Shown: positions 11,325 through 19,459 of the stretch, piece after piece
How the letters are laid out: each line of letters opens with the position of its first letter
How positions within the stretch are numbered: position 1 is the first letter of the stretch
From: Psychromonas ingrahamii 37
Lineage (GTDB): Bacteria > Pseudomonadota > Gammaproteobacteria > Enterobacterales > Psychromonadaceae
Assembly: GCF_000015285.1 (NCBI RefSeq)
Contig: NC_008709.1
Coordinates: forward strand, 496,001 to 560,000
Length of the DNA stretch: 64,000 bases
Direction of reading: 5' to 3'
Position numbers and translations under genes: made by a program
Notes under the pieces: model-generated
What the model was told of the DNA's origin: nothing
Database searches by the model: none
The model's input: only the letters and a program-made list of their open reading frames with translations

Positions 11325-12338
11325 ATGGCAACTCTTCAAGTCCGTAAGGGCAAAAAAAGCATCACCTATCGTGTTGAATTTATGCGAGACGGTAAGCGCA
11401 TATCCAAATCATTTAAACTTAAAAAAGAGGCTCAAACATTCATGGCATTATTGCTGGTGGATAATGATCTCGCTAATAGTTTAACCAATCATATTTTAAC
11501 CACCTTAAACTTCTCTGATGCCGTAAAAAAACTCTTAGATCAAGATAATGGTCGAGATCCGAGTAAACACCAGCGTTTACGTTATTGGGTTTCTGTCTTT
11601 GGCAGCCTAAAGGTTGGTAAAGTCACCCGGCAACAAGTCAAAGCTGAGTTAAAGCGTTTATCTAATGACAAAGCTCCTGCCACATTAAATCGTTATAAAG
11701 CCGCTTTAGGCTCTTTATATCGTTACCTATCCGATGAGTTCGATATCGATTACAACCCGGTAAAAGGGATTCGTCAATATACAGAAAATGATGCCAGAAC
11801 GCGCTTTTTAAGTGACGAAGAGCTATCGATATTATTTGCTATGGTAAAACAATCCAAGTGGGACCAGTTGTTTCTATTGGTCTTAATGGCTATTACAACC
11901 GGGGCTAGACGTTCTGAAATGCTTACACTAGAGTGGGATGATATTAATTTTAAAACAAAAACAGCTCACCTTCCCAACACCAAGAATGGCGAACAGCGTA
12001 TTTTAACCTTAACGGGTGATGTCATTACTGAATTAATGAAATATAGGTGCATAGGTGGGTATGTTTTTCCACATCCAGATGATCCAACAATATATTTCCG
12101 TAATTTTGATATCCACTGGCAAAGTGCCTTAAGGGAAGGGGAGATCACTGATTTTAGATTTCATGACTTACGCCATACCTGTGCCAGCCTTTTAGCGATG
12201 AACGGCGCTAGTTTGCTTGAAATAGCACAAGTGCTCGGGCATAAATCGATAACAATGACCCAAAGATACAGCCACCTTTGTATCGAACATAAAGCAAAAC
12301 TAACTGATAGAGTATTTGGAGGAATAATTAATGGGTGA
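11325..12338 (+). CDS. Tyrosine-type site-specific integrase (Int1)
   Basis: Recombinase that would insert and excise the island at tRNA-Leu. The start at 11325 has AAAGGA 6 bp upstream; an earlier in-frame start at 11247 lies in the att flank and is unlikely. About 337 aa: an N-terminal arm-binding domain, a SAM-like core-binding domain (about residues 60-150) and a catalytic domain. Catalytic residues appear complete: Arg in TGARRSE (about 194), Lys in PNTKNGEQR, HDLRHT (about 280), LGHKS and Tyr in TQRYSH (about 313). Its stop overlaps the next gene by 8 bp, so the two are probably translated together. Confidence 0.95.
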   Translation: MATLQVRKGKKSITYRVEFMRDGKRISKSFKLKKEAQTFMALLLVDNDLANSLTNHILTTLNFSDAVKKLLDQDNGRDPSKHQRLRYWVSVFGSLKVGKVTRQQVKAELKRLSNDKAPATLNRYKAALGSLYRYLSDEFDIDYNPVKGIRQYTENDARTRFLSDEELSILFAMVKQSKWDQLFLLVLMAITTGARRSEMLTLEWDDINFKTKTAHLPNTKNGEQRILTLTGDVITELMKYRCIGGYVFPHPDDPTIYFRNFDIHWQSALREGEITDFRFHDLRHTCASLLAMNGASLLEIAQVLGHKSITMTQRYSHLCIEHKAKLTDRVFGGIING

Positions 12339-13032
12339 TGTAAAATATTCAAAAATTAAAAATGGTAAAGATGGGTTATATGAACTTGATTTTAATGAAT
12401 TAACGGAAGATTTGATCAACAATTTTGAAAATGATAGTCAATCTGAAATTAATATCCTAAAGAAAATGGCAACAGAAAGCCCCGAGGTTTTAAAAAATAG
12501 CAAACCGGGATCTCCCTGGGCAGCTATATTTATCCAATTGGTAAAATTTGATATTAGTACAAAGATTATTAACTTATACGAATACCAAGGCTATCACTAT
12601 TCTCTTGCAAACTATTTAAAAGTGAGGGGGAACGTCGAAGAAAATATGGAACTGATCATAACAGGCCAATTGGTTCATATAGCTTTAGCAATTGGTCATC
12701 ATAAACTTTCACAAAATTTTGAAGCTGCCTTGGAGGCATCTGAGTTATTGTTTGGTTGTGGCATGCTTATCGGAAATGCTTTGAATGAAAAATACACTGT
12801 AGCGGGGTTCGGGCGGTACGGAGAACGCGAAGATGAAGGGCAGGCTGTAGAGAGGCGAGAAAAGCTGAATAAAATAGTCACCTTTGTTACTCCAATAATT
12901 AAAAATAATCCTAGCATTCACATGACAACACTAAGCGATAAAATCTTAAAAAATAAGATTGTTTATCAGTCCCCTAGTGTAGTTTACGATTACTTAAAAC
13001 AGCTTAAGAAAGACGGGGAAATTTATAATTAA
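12331..13032 (+). CDS. Hypothetical protein, cotranscribed with Int1
   Basis: I do not recognise this 233-aa protein. It is soluble and charged, with a hydrophobic, helix-rich middle (about residues 108-150) and a C-terminal segment, VVYDYLKQLKKDGEIYN, that looks like the end of a winged helix. It overlaps the integrase gene by 8 bp and is closed by a strong terminator. That position suggests a partner or accessory of the integrase, such as a directionality or regulatory factor, but this is inferred from context only. Confidence 0.7.
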   Translation: MGDVKYSKIKNGKDGLYELDFNELTEDLINNFENDSQSEINILKKMATESPEVLKNSKPGSPWAAIFIQLVKFDISTKIINLYEYQGYHYSLANYLKVRGNVEENMELIITGQLVHIALAIGHHKLSQNFEAALEASELLFGCGMLIGNALNEKYTVAGFGRYGEREDEGQAVERREKLNKIVTFVTPIIKNNPSIHMTTLSDKILKNKIVYQSPSVVYDYLKQLKKDGEIYN

Positions 13033-13061
13033 CTAATAAAGTAAACCCATTTACAAATATT

Positions 13062-13094
13062 AAAACCACCAAAGAAATTTGGTGGTTTTTTTTT
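13062..13094 (+). terminator. Rho-independent terminator after Int1 operon
   Basis: Perfect stem AAAACCACCAAA / TTTGGTGGTTTT with a GAAA tetraloop, followed by a T run. The T run leads into the first copy of the tandem duplication. Confidence 0.92.
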
Positions 13095-13120
13095 GCCTGT
13101 AACTTTTATAACGAGTTTAA

Positions 13121-13136
13121 CGTGATCTTGATCACG
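13121..13136. promoter_or_regulatory. CRP-like palindrome, copy 1
   Basis: CGTGATCTTGATCACG has perfect 7-bp arms around TT. It matches the CRP/FNR-type consensus TGTGATCTAGATCACA at most positions. It could equally be the operator of the island's own repressor. Confidence 0.55.
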
Positions 13137-13287
13137 CTCCTATCTGTTCGATGGGGGAGATACAACGGGTACCCCGCCGAAACTCAAGTAGTGTCTAGTG
13201 CATTCGATGCAACCGAATTATAGGCAACAAAACCATGACTGAACTAAAAACGTGAGATATAGCTTCAACTAAATAAAAGGATTAAAA

Positions 13288-13371
13288 ATGAATCATATGG
13301 ATACACCGACCAACTGCAAGCAAAAAATTAGTGGTTTTTTGTCTGTAACTTTCACAATGACTTTAATGTGA
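13288..13371 (+). pseudogene. Truncated duplicate start of the 13536 gene
   Basis: An ATG with the same AAAGGATTAAAA leader opens a frame that matches the first dozen codons of the gene at 13536 (MNHMDTPTNCKQ versus MNHFDTPANCKQ). It then reads into the second repeat copy and stops after 27 codons. It is a by-product of the tandem duplication and could act as a short leader peptide. Confidence 0.7.
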
Positions 13372-13382
13372 TCTTGATCACG
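13367..13382. promoter_or_regulatory. CRP-like palindrome, copy 2
   Basis: TGTGATCTTGATCACG, preceded by AA and followed by CT. It is one base closer to the CRP consensus than copy 1, and about 155 bp before the regulator start at 13536. Confidence 0.55.
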
Positions 13383-13535
13383 CTACCCTCAGTTCGATGG
13401 GGGAGATACAACGGGTACCCCACCGAAACTCAAGTAGTGTCTAGTGCATTCGATGCAACCGAATTATAGGCAACAAAACCATGACTGAACTAAAAACGCG
13501 AAAAATAGCTTCAACTAAATATGAAAGGATTAAAA

Positions 13536-13814
13536 ATGAATCATTTTGATACACCAGCCAACTGCAAACAAGAAATGAAAGCTGATCAAAACTTTAATTT
13601 CTATATGACTGATCTGGAGAACTGGCAACCCATGAAAAAAGTTGCTGAGGTTTTTCCTCAATTCACTCAACAGCAACTAAAACGTTTATTTTGGCAACGG
13701 AAAAAGCATCCAGGTTTATCGACTTGCTATAGGCAAGTTGGTAAACGCGGCTATGTTTGTTTGCCATTATTTGGCCTTTGGCTAGCAGGTCAATTGCCTG
13801 AACAAAGGAGTTAA
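13536..13814 (+). CDS. Small putative DNA-binding regulator (AlpA/excisionase-like position)
   Basis: A 92-aa basic protein. The start at 13536 was chosen because AAAGGA sits 6 bp upstream and the duplicated copy keeps the same ATG; an ATG at 13521 overlaps that ribosome site. The segment MKKVAEVFPQFTQQQLKRLFWQ resembles a helix-turn-helix. The gene lies in the regulatory zone between integrase and primase, where satellites carry an AlpA-type activator or excisionase. It is followed after 2 bp by the 13817 gene, so the two are coupled. The family assignment is a guess from size and context. Confidence 0.6.
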   Translation: MNHFDTPANCKQEMKADQNFNFYMTDLENWQPMKKVAEVFPQFTQQQLKRLFWQRKKHPGLSTCYRQVGKRGYVCLPLFGLWLAGQLPEQRS

Positions 13815-13816
13815 AA

Positions 13817-14254
13817 ATGAAACATCTAAATAACACTAATACGGCATTTAATGTAGAAAAGTCGGCTTTACGGTTAATTGTTGCGCTTATCAATGAACAA
13901 CAAGAGATGGGAAATTTGGTCCAGAAGGTAGTTGAAAATGATTCAATTTCACTATTTTCAGGGCTTACTCCTCCTGATTGTTGTAGCCAGTTAAACGGGG
14001 TTAATACCCAACAAGTCAATGCTTGGTTTGTTGAGAAAAATATTTTAATGAAAGTTGAGCGAGGTCATAAAGTGAAGGGTCATGCGCGAGATAAATATTT
14101 AAGGCAGAAATGCGATAAAAGCAAAGATGGGCTTCCTTATTATTACTCAATTTTAACCGTAAAAGGTGCTAAATATTTATATAAAGCTTACCTTGAAAAC
14201 CGCTTACCCATGAAAAAAGACTGGGATGGACTTTTTACTTATATCGAATGTTAG
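13817..14254 (+). CDS. Hypothetical protein, possibly antirepressor KilA-C-like
   Basis: A 145-aa protein with a good AAAGGAG ribosome site. The pattern VNAWFVEKNIL, then basic residues, then YSILTVKGAKYLYK resembles the C-terminal DNA-binding domain of phage antirepressors (new phrase, lysine-rich loop, then LT.KG..W). The match is only by eye. It is the second gene of the small regulatory operon ahead of the replication genes. If correct, it would relieve repression of the element. Confidence 0.5.
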   Translation: MKHLNNTNTAFNVEKSALRLIVALINEQQEMGNLVQKVVENDSISLFSGLTPPDCCSQLNGVNTQQVNAWFVEKNILMKVERGHKVKGHARDKYLRQKCDKSKDGLPYYYSILTVKGAKYLYKAYLENRLPMKKDWDGLFTYIEC

Positions 14255-14369
14255 GAGCAATGGAAAGTTAAATATGGCAATGCGGCATAAAAAAATTGCT
14301 GAATTTTTCGAATCAACGGACAGAACAACCGTCATATGCCTACTAATAATGGGGGCTGAAGTTACTTGA

Positions 14370-14387
14370 GGCGTAAACGTGGCGTAA
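14370..14387 (+). promoter_or_regulatory. Paired GGCGTAA motif, internal copy B
   Basis: GGCGTAAACGTGGCGTAA. The same 18 bases occur in reverse orientation at 23773-23790, and related TTTGGCGTAA pairs lie at both island ends. This may be the remnant end of a second element or an extra recombinase/excisionase site. Confidence 0.6.
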
Positions 14388-14482
14388 TTTTTTTCAAAAA
14401 GGAGGAAATATAATGGTTTTTACGGAAAAGGGGAGGTGGATGACACGAGATAATTTATTAAACAAAAGCGTTAAAAATAAAC

Positions 14483-14554
14483 GTGCTTAGCAAAAGCTAA
14501 GCACATCACTTAACCACTGGTAGTTCGGCCTCGCCAAAGTTCAAACTACCAGTG
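14483..14554 (+). other. Two adjacent hairpins upstream of the primase-like gene
   Basis: Hairpin 1: GTGCTTAGC (14483-14491), AAAA loop, GCTAAGCAC (14496-14504). Hairpin 2: CACTGGTAGTT (14515-14525) pairs with AACTACCAGTG (14544-14554) around an 18-base loop. Hairpin 1 could terminate the regulatory operon, although it lacks a T run. Both could belong to a replication origin or a leader RNA. The interval 14255-14573 contains no other convincing gene. Confidence 0.6.
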
Positions 14555-14573
14555 CCTATAGGATACAACATTT

Positions 14574-15599
14574 ATGTTGAAATTTCTTTATGCATCATTA
14601 GTTACAATGACAAATAATTTTAATTACTTAGATTGGGCTGAGTTGACTGGCTTAATTAAGAACCCTCCACAGGCATCCTCTTTTTCTTTAAAAGAGATAA
14701 AAGCCCGCTGTGCAGTTATTGCTGCTCATGATGCAACAGATAAAACTAAGCAGACGGTTATGCTGCACAATAATTTCACCTTACTTCGCTTAGATTTAGA
14801 TGACAGCCCATTTGATATCGCTGCGATCAAAGACTTATTGGACCAAGTGGATATTAAGTCATATATCGTCCATACAACTGCTAGTCACATGCAAGATGGT
14901 TGCAGCCATCGCTACCGTATCTACATAGAGTTAGTTGCGGCATTATCATTTGATATTTGGTCTTTGCTGGAAAAATATCTGTGTCATTTTTTTTCTGCCG
15001 ATGACTGTTCAACAAGGCCGCAGCAAATCATGTATCTGCCCAGCTTATTCCCGGGTGTTATTTACGACAGCTATATCTCGGAGGGAAACGCTTTACAGGT
15101 TAATGGATCGTTACTGCTCGAGCAAGCCGTGACTTTTAACAATATTTTAATGACTGATTATGCGCCAGTTGTTGAAGTTAAAAAGAAAAAGGTATTACCG
15201 CAATACTGCGAGTCATTAATAGCAGGGCAAGTGTCTATCATTGATTTGGTGAACCAGTCCTATACATGGGATTACGTGCTTGCACAGTATGGCTATAAAC
15301 AACAAGGTCGCAGTTACTTGCCTCCAGAGTCAAAAAGCAAAATGGCAGGCGTGCATTTACTTAAAGGGAATGATGGCCAACTCCGCTATTACTCTCACCA
15401 CGCTAGTGATCCTTGTGCGACAGGAAAGTGCCTCGATATTTTTGAGTTTATTGTTGTGCGTGAATTTAATGGTGATGCGAAGAGGGCGGTAAAAGCCTTA
15501 TCTAGCGCTTTTCCTGAACATAATAAGCACAACCTAAAGCTGTATTTGAATGATCAACAACAGAAGCAAATTCAAGTTGTGATGGGGGACTTGAAATGA
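14574..15599 (+). CDS. Primase-like replication protein (AEP / RepB-type)
   Basis: A 341-aa protein. RLDLDD at about residue 83 and HRYRIYIEL at about residue 115 resemble the metal-binding and catalytic motifs of archaeo-eukaryotic-type primases found in phages and satellites. A C-terminal part with PPESKSKMAGVHLLKG and ATGKCLDIFEF resembles the small domain fused to such primases. It overlaps the next gene by 4 bp (ATGA), so primase and helicase-like proteins would be made together. The start at 14574 has only a distant AGGAT; MTNN at 14610 is an alternative. It would replicate the excised element. Confidence 0.65.
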   Translation: MLKFLYASLVTMTNNFNYLDWAELTGLIKNPPQASSFSLKEIKARCAVIAAHDATDKTKQTVMLHNNFTLLRLDLDDSPFDIAAIKDLLDQVDIKSYIVHTTASHMQDGCSHRYRIYIELVAALSFDIWSLLEKYLCHFFSADDCSTRPQQIMYLPSLFPGVIYDSYISEGNALQVNGSLLLEQAVTFNNILMTDYAPVVEVKKKKVLPQYCESLIAGQVSIIDLVNQSYTWDYVLAQYGYKQQGRSYLPPESKSKMAGVHLLKGNDGQLRYYSHHASDPCATGKCLDIFEFIVVREFNGDAKRAVKALSSAFPEHNKHNLKLYLNDQQQKQIQVVMGDLK

Positions 15600-16891
15600 G
15601 ACATTTACCTGAACCTAATCAGCCCTCAAATATCGACGGTGAATTGGAAAATGAAACATTAATTGATCGATTCCCTCATTTTAAGTTAAACAATAAGAGG
15701 GAGAAATATTTACTCAATACCGGCCCAAACCTTTCCGTGTTGCTTGACTATACTGGCATTAAAGCGGCAATCAATAAGATGACCTATGAGCCTGAGCTAA
15801 GTGTAAAGGGGAAAGCTTTTCCATCTGTGGAGGCGGCTAGAAGTTGTCTCATTACTAATGCGGCGATCATCGCCTTACCCAAAGTGGCCATTGATGATCA
15901 TTTAGTTGCACTGGCGGAGAAAAATAGTTATCACCCTATTGCTGAATTACTCAATGCAGGGCAATGGGATGGCAATGAACGAGTTGAACTGGTATTAGCC
16001 TGTCTCAATGCCAAAGACCCGGAATTTGCCATTGCCATTATGAAAAAGTGGCTTGTCGGATGCGTCGCATCTCTATATGAGAAAACATTTTCAAGTAAAT
16101 TGGTGCCGGTATTACAGGGCGATCAATCCTATATGAAAACAGCGTTCATTAGCCGAATTGCTAACATTATCGAAGGGGCCTTTTTAGAAGGAGCTGAGCT
16201 CAATCCTGATAATAAAGACAGTGTGCTCTCCTGTATAAAGTCATGGATTGTTGAATTAGGCGAGTTAGAGCGGACCAGTAAAAATAGTCAAGGAAGCCTG
16301 AAGGCTTTTATTACCAAGCCAATTGACACTATTAGGCCTCCTTATGCTCGAGGTGATATTAAAAAACCAAGACAGACGCATTTTATTGCCACAGTGAATA
16401 AAACTGACTTCCTCAAAGATGAAACCGGAAGTAGCCGATATGCTGTCATTGAGTTAACCGGTGCTGTGGATATCGACGCTACAAACAGCTTACTTGGTTA
16501 TGAGTATAACAACGGCTCGAAGCAGGTTCATCCTGAGTTGCTTTTACAGTTTTGGCTAGAAATAAAAGCAATGTATGAGGCTAATTATGGTTGGATGTTA
16601 AGTAAAGATGAGCTTAGCTTAGCTGCAAAAGTGGCAGATAAATATACTGATAAAGGGAACTGGTATGAAATGCTCAGCGATCATATTGCCAGGGCAAAAG
16701 GCGCTGAAGCTAAAATGACAGCGACTGAGATATGTAACTACTTGGGAGTTAATACCGCTCAAATTAAATGGGTAGGTAAAGCATTAACTCAGCTCGTTAA
16801 AGAGGGTCTTATTAAAAAAGGAAGAACCGGCCAGGGAAGGTACTATTTATTCCCCACTTGTTGTAGCGAAGGTTGTCCTAGTTGTAAGTAA
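15596..16891 (+). CDS. VapE/VirE-family replication ATPase-like protein
   Basis: A 431-aa protein. Residues about 105-300 follow the VirE/VapE pattern: WDGNER, LVPVLQGDQSYMKTAF at the P-loop position (about 171-184), WIVELGELERTSK (about 216), LKAFIT, DTIRPPYARG, PRQTHFIATVNKTDFLKD and GSSRYAVIEL. These superfamily-3-type ATPases pair with primases in satellites and islands. The P-loop is degenerate: GDQSYMKT keeps Lys-Thr but has lost two glycines. The C-terminus has a winged-helix-like end (YLGVNTAQIKWVGKAL...KKGRTGQGRYY) and a cysteine cluster. It is followed by a terminator. Confidence 0.8.
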   Translation: MRHLPEPNQPSNIDGELENETLIDRFPHFKLNNKREKYLLNTGPNLSVLLDYTGIKAAINKMTYEPELSVKGKAFPSVEAARSCLITNAAIIALPKVAIDDHLVALAEKNSYHPIAELLNAGQWDGNERVELVLACLNAKDPEFAIAIMKKWLVGCVASLYEKTFSSKLVPVLQGDQSYMKTAFISRIANIIEGAFLEGAELNPDNKDSVLSCIKSWIVELGELERTSKNSQGSLKAFITKPIDTIRPPYARGDIKKPRQTHFIATVNKTDFLKDETGSSRYAVIELTGAVDIDATNSLLGYEYNNGSKQVHPELLLQFWLEIKAMYEANYGWMLSKDELSLAAKVADKYTDKGNWYEMLSDHIARAKGAEAKMTATEICNYLGVNTAQIKWVGKALTQLVKEGLIKKGRTGQGRYYLFPTCCSEGCPSCK

Positions 16892-16899
16892 CCCGTTTT

Positions 16900-16926
16900 A
16901 AAAGGCCTTTGAGTAGGCCTTTTTTA
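16900..16926 (+). terminator. Rho-independent terminator after the replication genes
   Basis: AAAAGGCCT, six-base loop, AGGCCTTTTTT. It ends the primase/VapE transcript. Confidence 0.9.
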
Positions 16927-16962
16927 CATTCTATTATTAAAATATCAAAGGTTAAGATGTTA

Positions 16963-17166
16963 ATGTCATGATGTCATTGGTTAGTTAAAAGAAGTGAAAC
17001 CAATGGGTTACCTAAGTGACATTATTTTGCGTTACGTCATTAATGATTAACTTAATGTCATTAAAAAAACGAGTGACGTAAAATCAGATGTTGTCATGGG
17101 AATAGTCCTTTCAATGCATTGTTATATAAGGCTTTCTATCACAATGACAAGATGACATGACATTCA
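16963..17166. repeat. Iteron-like cluster of ATGTCAT / ATGACAT motifs
   Basis: About ten copies of ATGTCAT or close variants, on both strands, within 200 bp. Examples are 16963-16969, 16971-16977, 17016-17022, 17034-17040, 17054-17060, 17091-17097 and a cluster at 17143-17166. The cluster directly follows the replication genes and precedes the second integrase. A cluster of short repeats next to a rep gene is the usual look of a satellite or plasmid origin. The 434-bp gap 16892-17325 holds nothing else apparent besides the terminator. Confidence 0.6.
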
Positions 17167-17325
17167 TTAACTTAGCAGAAGTGGTGCTATTAGGCATAAG
17201 GAAATCGATACCATTGTTTACGCATTTCATTTGCCAGTAACGATTTAAAATCATACAACCAACTACAATTAGTTATAAAAAAAAGGTATAATTAAGCTCT
17301 GTTTGCAGCATTTTAAGGGCTTAGA

Positions 17326-18534
17326 ATGACAACTAAAGTGATAAAGTTTTCTGCTGCGGCGTTAAAGTCTGCAGAGCAAGACATTGCATTTAACGAGTTC
17401 CGTGATGCGCGTTATCCGCTTCGTTTGCGCTTGCATAAATGCAGAAGTAAGGGCAGCTGGTATTTAGTTAGATCGACTCATGGCAAATCAAAACATGAAA
17501 AAATCGGCAGCTATCCGAACATTAAATTAAAAGATATTTTAGCTAATTTAAGCCGCAATTTAATTGCTGATACTGCGGAGCCAGAAAGTGAATTTCAAAC
17601 CCTTGGACAGCTTTTAAAATGGTATTTGGCACGTACTGAACAGAACAGCCAAATCACAAAACAGCGTAAAACGACTATACGTTGGGCGATCACCCGGCAT
17701 CTATTACCCTTAATTGACGAATTACCGCTAAATCAGATCACTTACGCTGCATTAGATAAACATTTCTTTCAGCCGATACAGCAAAAATACGCAATGACCA
17801 CGGCGAAAAACATTTGGATTATTTTAAAGCAGTCCGTTGCTCAAGCGGTAAAGCTAGTTCTGATTAAGCCTGATCCCATATCATCGTTCGAGTTTAGTGA
17901 TTTTATTAAGGTAGGTAAAACCGCCGAGCGTCCGGGACTTAAATATTACCAGGTCGCAAAGCTCTTTATTGATGCACAAGCTGCCAGTGTTCCCGCCCGC
18001 GCCTTAGTTGCAATTATGCTACTGCATGGCACGCGACTAGGTGAAACAAGGCAAACAAAATGGAGTGATATCTGTTTTAAAACGGATCTTTGGTCAATAC
18101 CCGGCCCGATCACTAAAACCCGCACAGAATTAAATCTGCCTATCACTCCATTAGTTAAAAAAATCCTTACTGATTATAGAAACTGGCAGGAACAGAACGG
18201 CTATACCGGCGTGTTTGTATTCCCAGCACCCAAAGGCCGTAGTGCTATTTCAGCCTATGCAGCCAATGAACTGATACAAGAGGTCAGTCTCAATAACTGG
18301 ACCAGCCATCAACTGCGTAAGTTCGCACGCACCACGTGGGTTGATTTAAAAATCGATTTCCTGATAGCAGAGCTATTGTTAAATCATAAACTAACCAAGG
18401 TGACTGCCGCTTATATACATACCGATGCAGTAGAGGCTAAGAGCGAAGCGCTAACCGTTTACCATGTCTGGTTAGCCGCTGAGTTTTCTGCACTAAATGA
18501 CATAATAAATGATGCTATCCCGGCGCGACCGTAA
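17326..18534 (+). CDS. Second tyrosine-type integrase (Int2, P4-like)
   Basis: A 402-aa recombinase, unrelated in detail to Int1. Catalytic residues visible: Arg in LHGTRLGET (about 235), SHQLRKFART (about 327), LLNHK and Tyr in TAAYIHT (about 361). The N-terminal part (SKGSWYLVRSTHGKS...KIGSYPNI) matches the arm-binding domain of P4-type integrases. No second pair of att repeats was found, so it may be left from another element or serve a composite. It is followed 154 bp later by the TerS-like gene. Confidence 0.92.
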   Translation: MTTKVIKFSAAALKSAEQDIAFNEFRDARYPLRLRLHKCRSKGSWYLVRSTHGKSKHEKIGSYPNIKLKDILANLSRNLIADTAEPESEFQTLGQLLKWYLARTEQNSQITKQRKTTIRWAITRHLLPLIDELPLNQITYAALDKHFFQPIQQKYAMTTAKNIWIILKQSVAQAVKLVLIKPDPISSFEFSDFIKVGKTAERPGLKYYQVAKLFIDAQAASVPARALVAIMLLHGTRLGETRQTKWSDICFKTDLWSIPGPITKTRTELNLPITPLVKKILTDYRNWQEQNGYTGVFVFPAPKGRSAISAYAANELIQEVSLNNWTSHQLRKFARTTWVDLKIDFLIAELLLNHKLTKVTAAYIHTDAVEAKSEALTVYHVWLAAEFSALNDIINDAIPARP

Positions 18535-18688
18535 TTAAACCCCCATTACTTTAACTGATTACATATCATAGTGTTATAGCGTTATCGCTATTAGTCACGT
18601 AAGACAATAGTCATCAATTATTTTAACAAACCTGCTTTGATAACCAGTAAAAACGAACTAATATGAGTAAAAATAAGGAGGAAGGCTC

Positions 18689-19459
18689 ATGGCGACAGAT
18701 TGGGACGTCTTAAATCAGCAATTTATAAAAGAAAATTTACGCACTGAGATCTCAGTAAAAGCCTGGTGCGAAAAGAAAAAATTGAATTACGCGACAGCAC
18801 GTCGACATATAAAACCAAGTGCGCACGTTGCGCAGCCATCAGTGCGTAAAGTGCGCAGTGCTGAACAGACTGAAAATCCTCGGAAACCTGACCTTCCAAA
18901 TACAGATAATAAACAAATTCAATCAGTTAAAGAAATTCATGAAGATGAAGTTATGCACAATGACTCAGAGAAAAGGTCGGCCTCAAAGAAACGAGTTTTG
19001 TCGCTGGGGAATCAAAATGCGCGCACATTTGGTCATTACAGTGAATTTATTACCACGGATGAAGATGCGCTGCGGTATTCTTCCGCTTCAATGGCATCAC
19101 TACGCGATGAGCTTTGTTTAATACGTATGCAGCTATCAAATTTAATGGTTGCCATTAAACAAACCGAAGCAGATCTAAATGGTGATATAACGGTTGAACA
19201 GAAGATTAGTTTGAATAACACCTATGACAAGTTTCAAACTAACGCTAACGTCAAAGTCGCGCGTATCGAGTCATTAGAGATCTCATTGGTTGGCCTGGAA
19301 AAAACGAAAGCTGATACAGAAAGAAGTATTGTGCTAACCCGCAAGGCACAATTGGAAGCTGATAAATTAAGTCGTGAATCGGGCGGCAGCGAAACCCCAC
19401 TCAGTAAAATATATGATGAGATTTTGGCGATGGGCAGTGACGGTATGCTGAATCACTAA
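18689..19459 (+). CDS. Putative small terminase subunit-like protein (TerS)
   Basis: A 256-aa protein with a strong AAGGAGG ribosome site. The N-terminus (ISVKAWCEKKKLNYATARRHIK, about residues 20-41) is a helix-turn-helix with the wording seen in small terminases. The middle has GNQNARTFGHYSEF, resembling the GN.NA..HG.YS motif before the oligomerisation region, and the rest is long helices. Small terminases select DNA for packaging; satellites carry their own to redirect helper phage heads. No large terminase is present, as expected of a satellite. The call rests on motif resemblance, not alignment. Confidence 0.5.
   Translation: MATDWDVLNQQFIKENLRTEISVKAWCEKKKLNYATARRHIKPSAHVAQPSVRKVRSAEQTENPRKPDLPNTDNKQIQSVKEIHEDEVMHNDSEKRSASKKRVLSLGNQNARTFGHYSEFITTDEDALRYSSASMASLRDELCLIRMQLSNLMVAIKQTEADLNGDITVEQKISLNNTYDKFQTNANVKVARIESLEISLVGLEKTKADTERSIVLTRKAQLEADKLSRESGGSETPLSKIYDEILAMGSDGMLNH

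Larger units (their letters stand above)
13090..13570 (+). repeat. Tandem duplication (about 247 bp per unit) of a control region and gene start
   Basis: Copy 1 runs from about 13090 to 13322 and copy 2 from about 13337 to 13570, offset 245-248 bp. The block from TTCGATGGGGGAGATACAAC to CCATGACTGAACTAAAAACG is nearly identical in both. Each copy has a CRP-like palindrome, a GGGTACCCC palindrome, and an ATG with the first dozen codons of the downstream gene. Only copy 2 continues into a full gene (13536-13814), so the promoter, leader and start of that gene have been doubled. Confidence 0.93.

Noticed and set aside
13481-13549. A 22-codon frame (MTELKTRKI...) overlapping the 13536 start as a leader peptide
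   Set aside because: No ribosome site, and the equivalent frame in the first duplicated copy stops after six codons.
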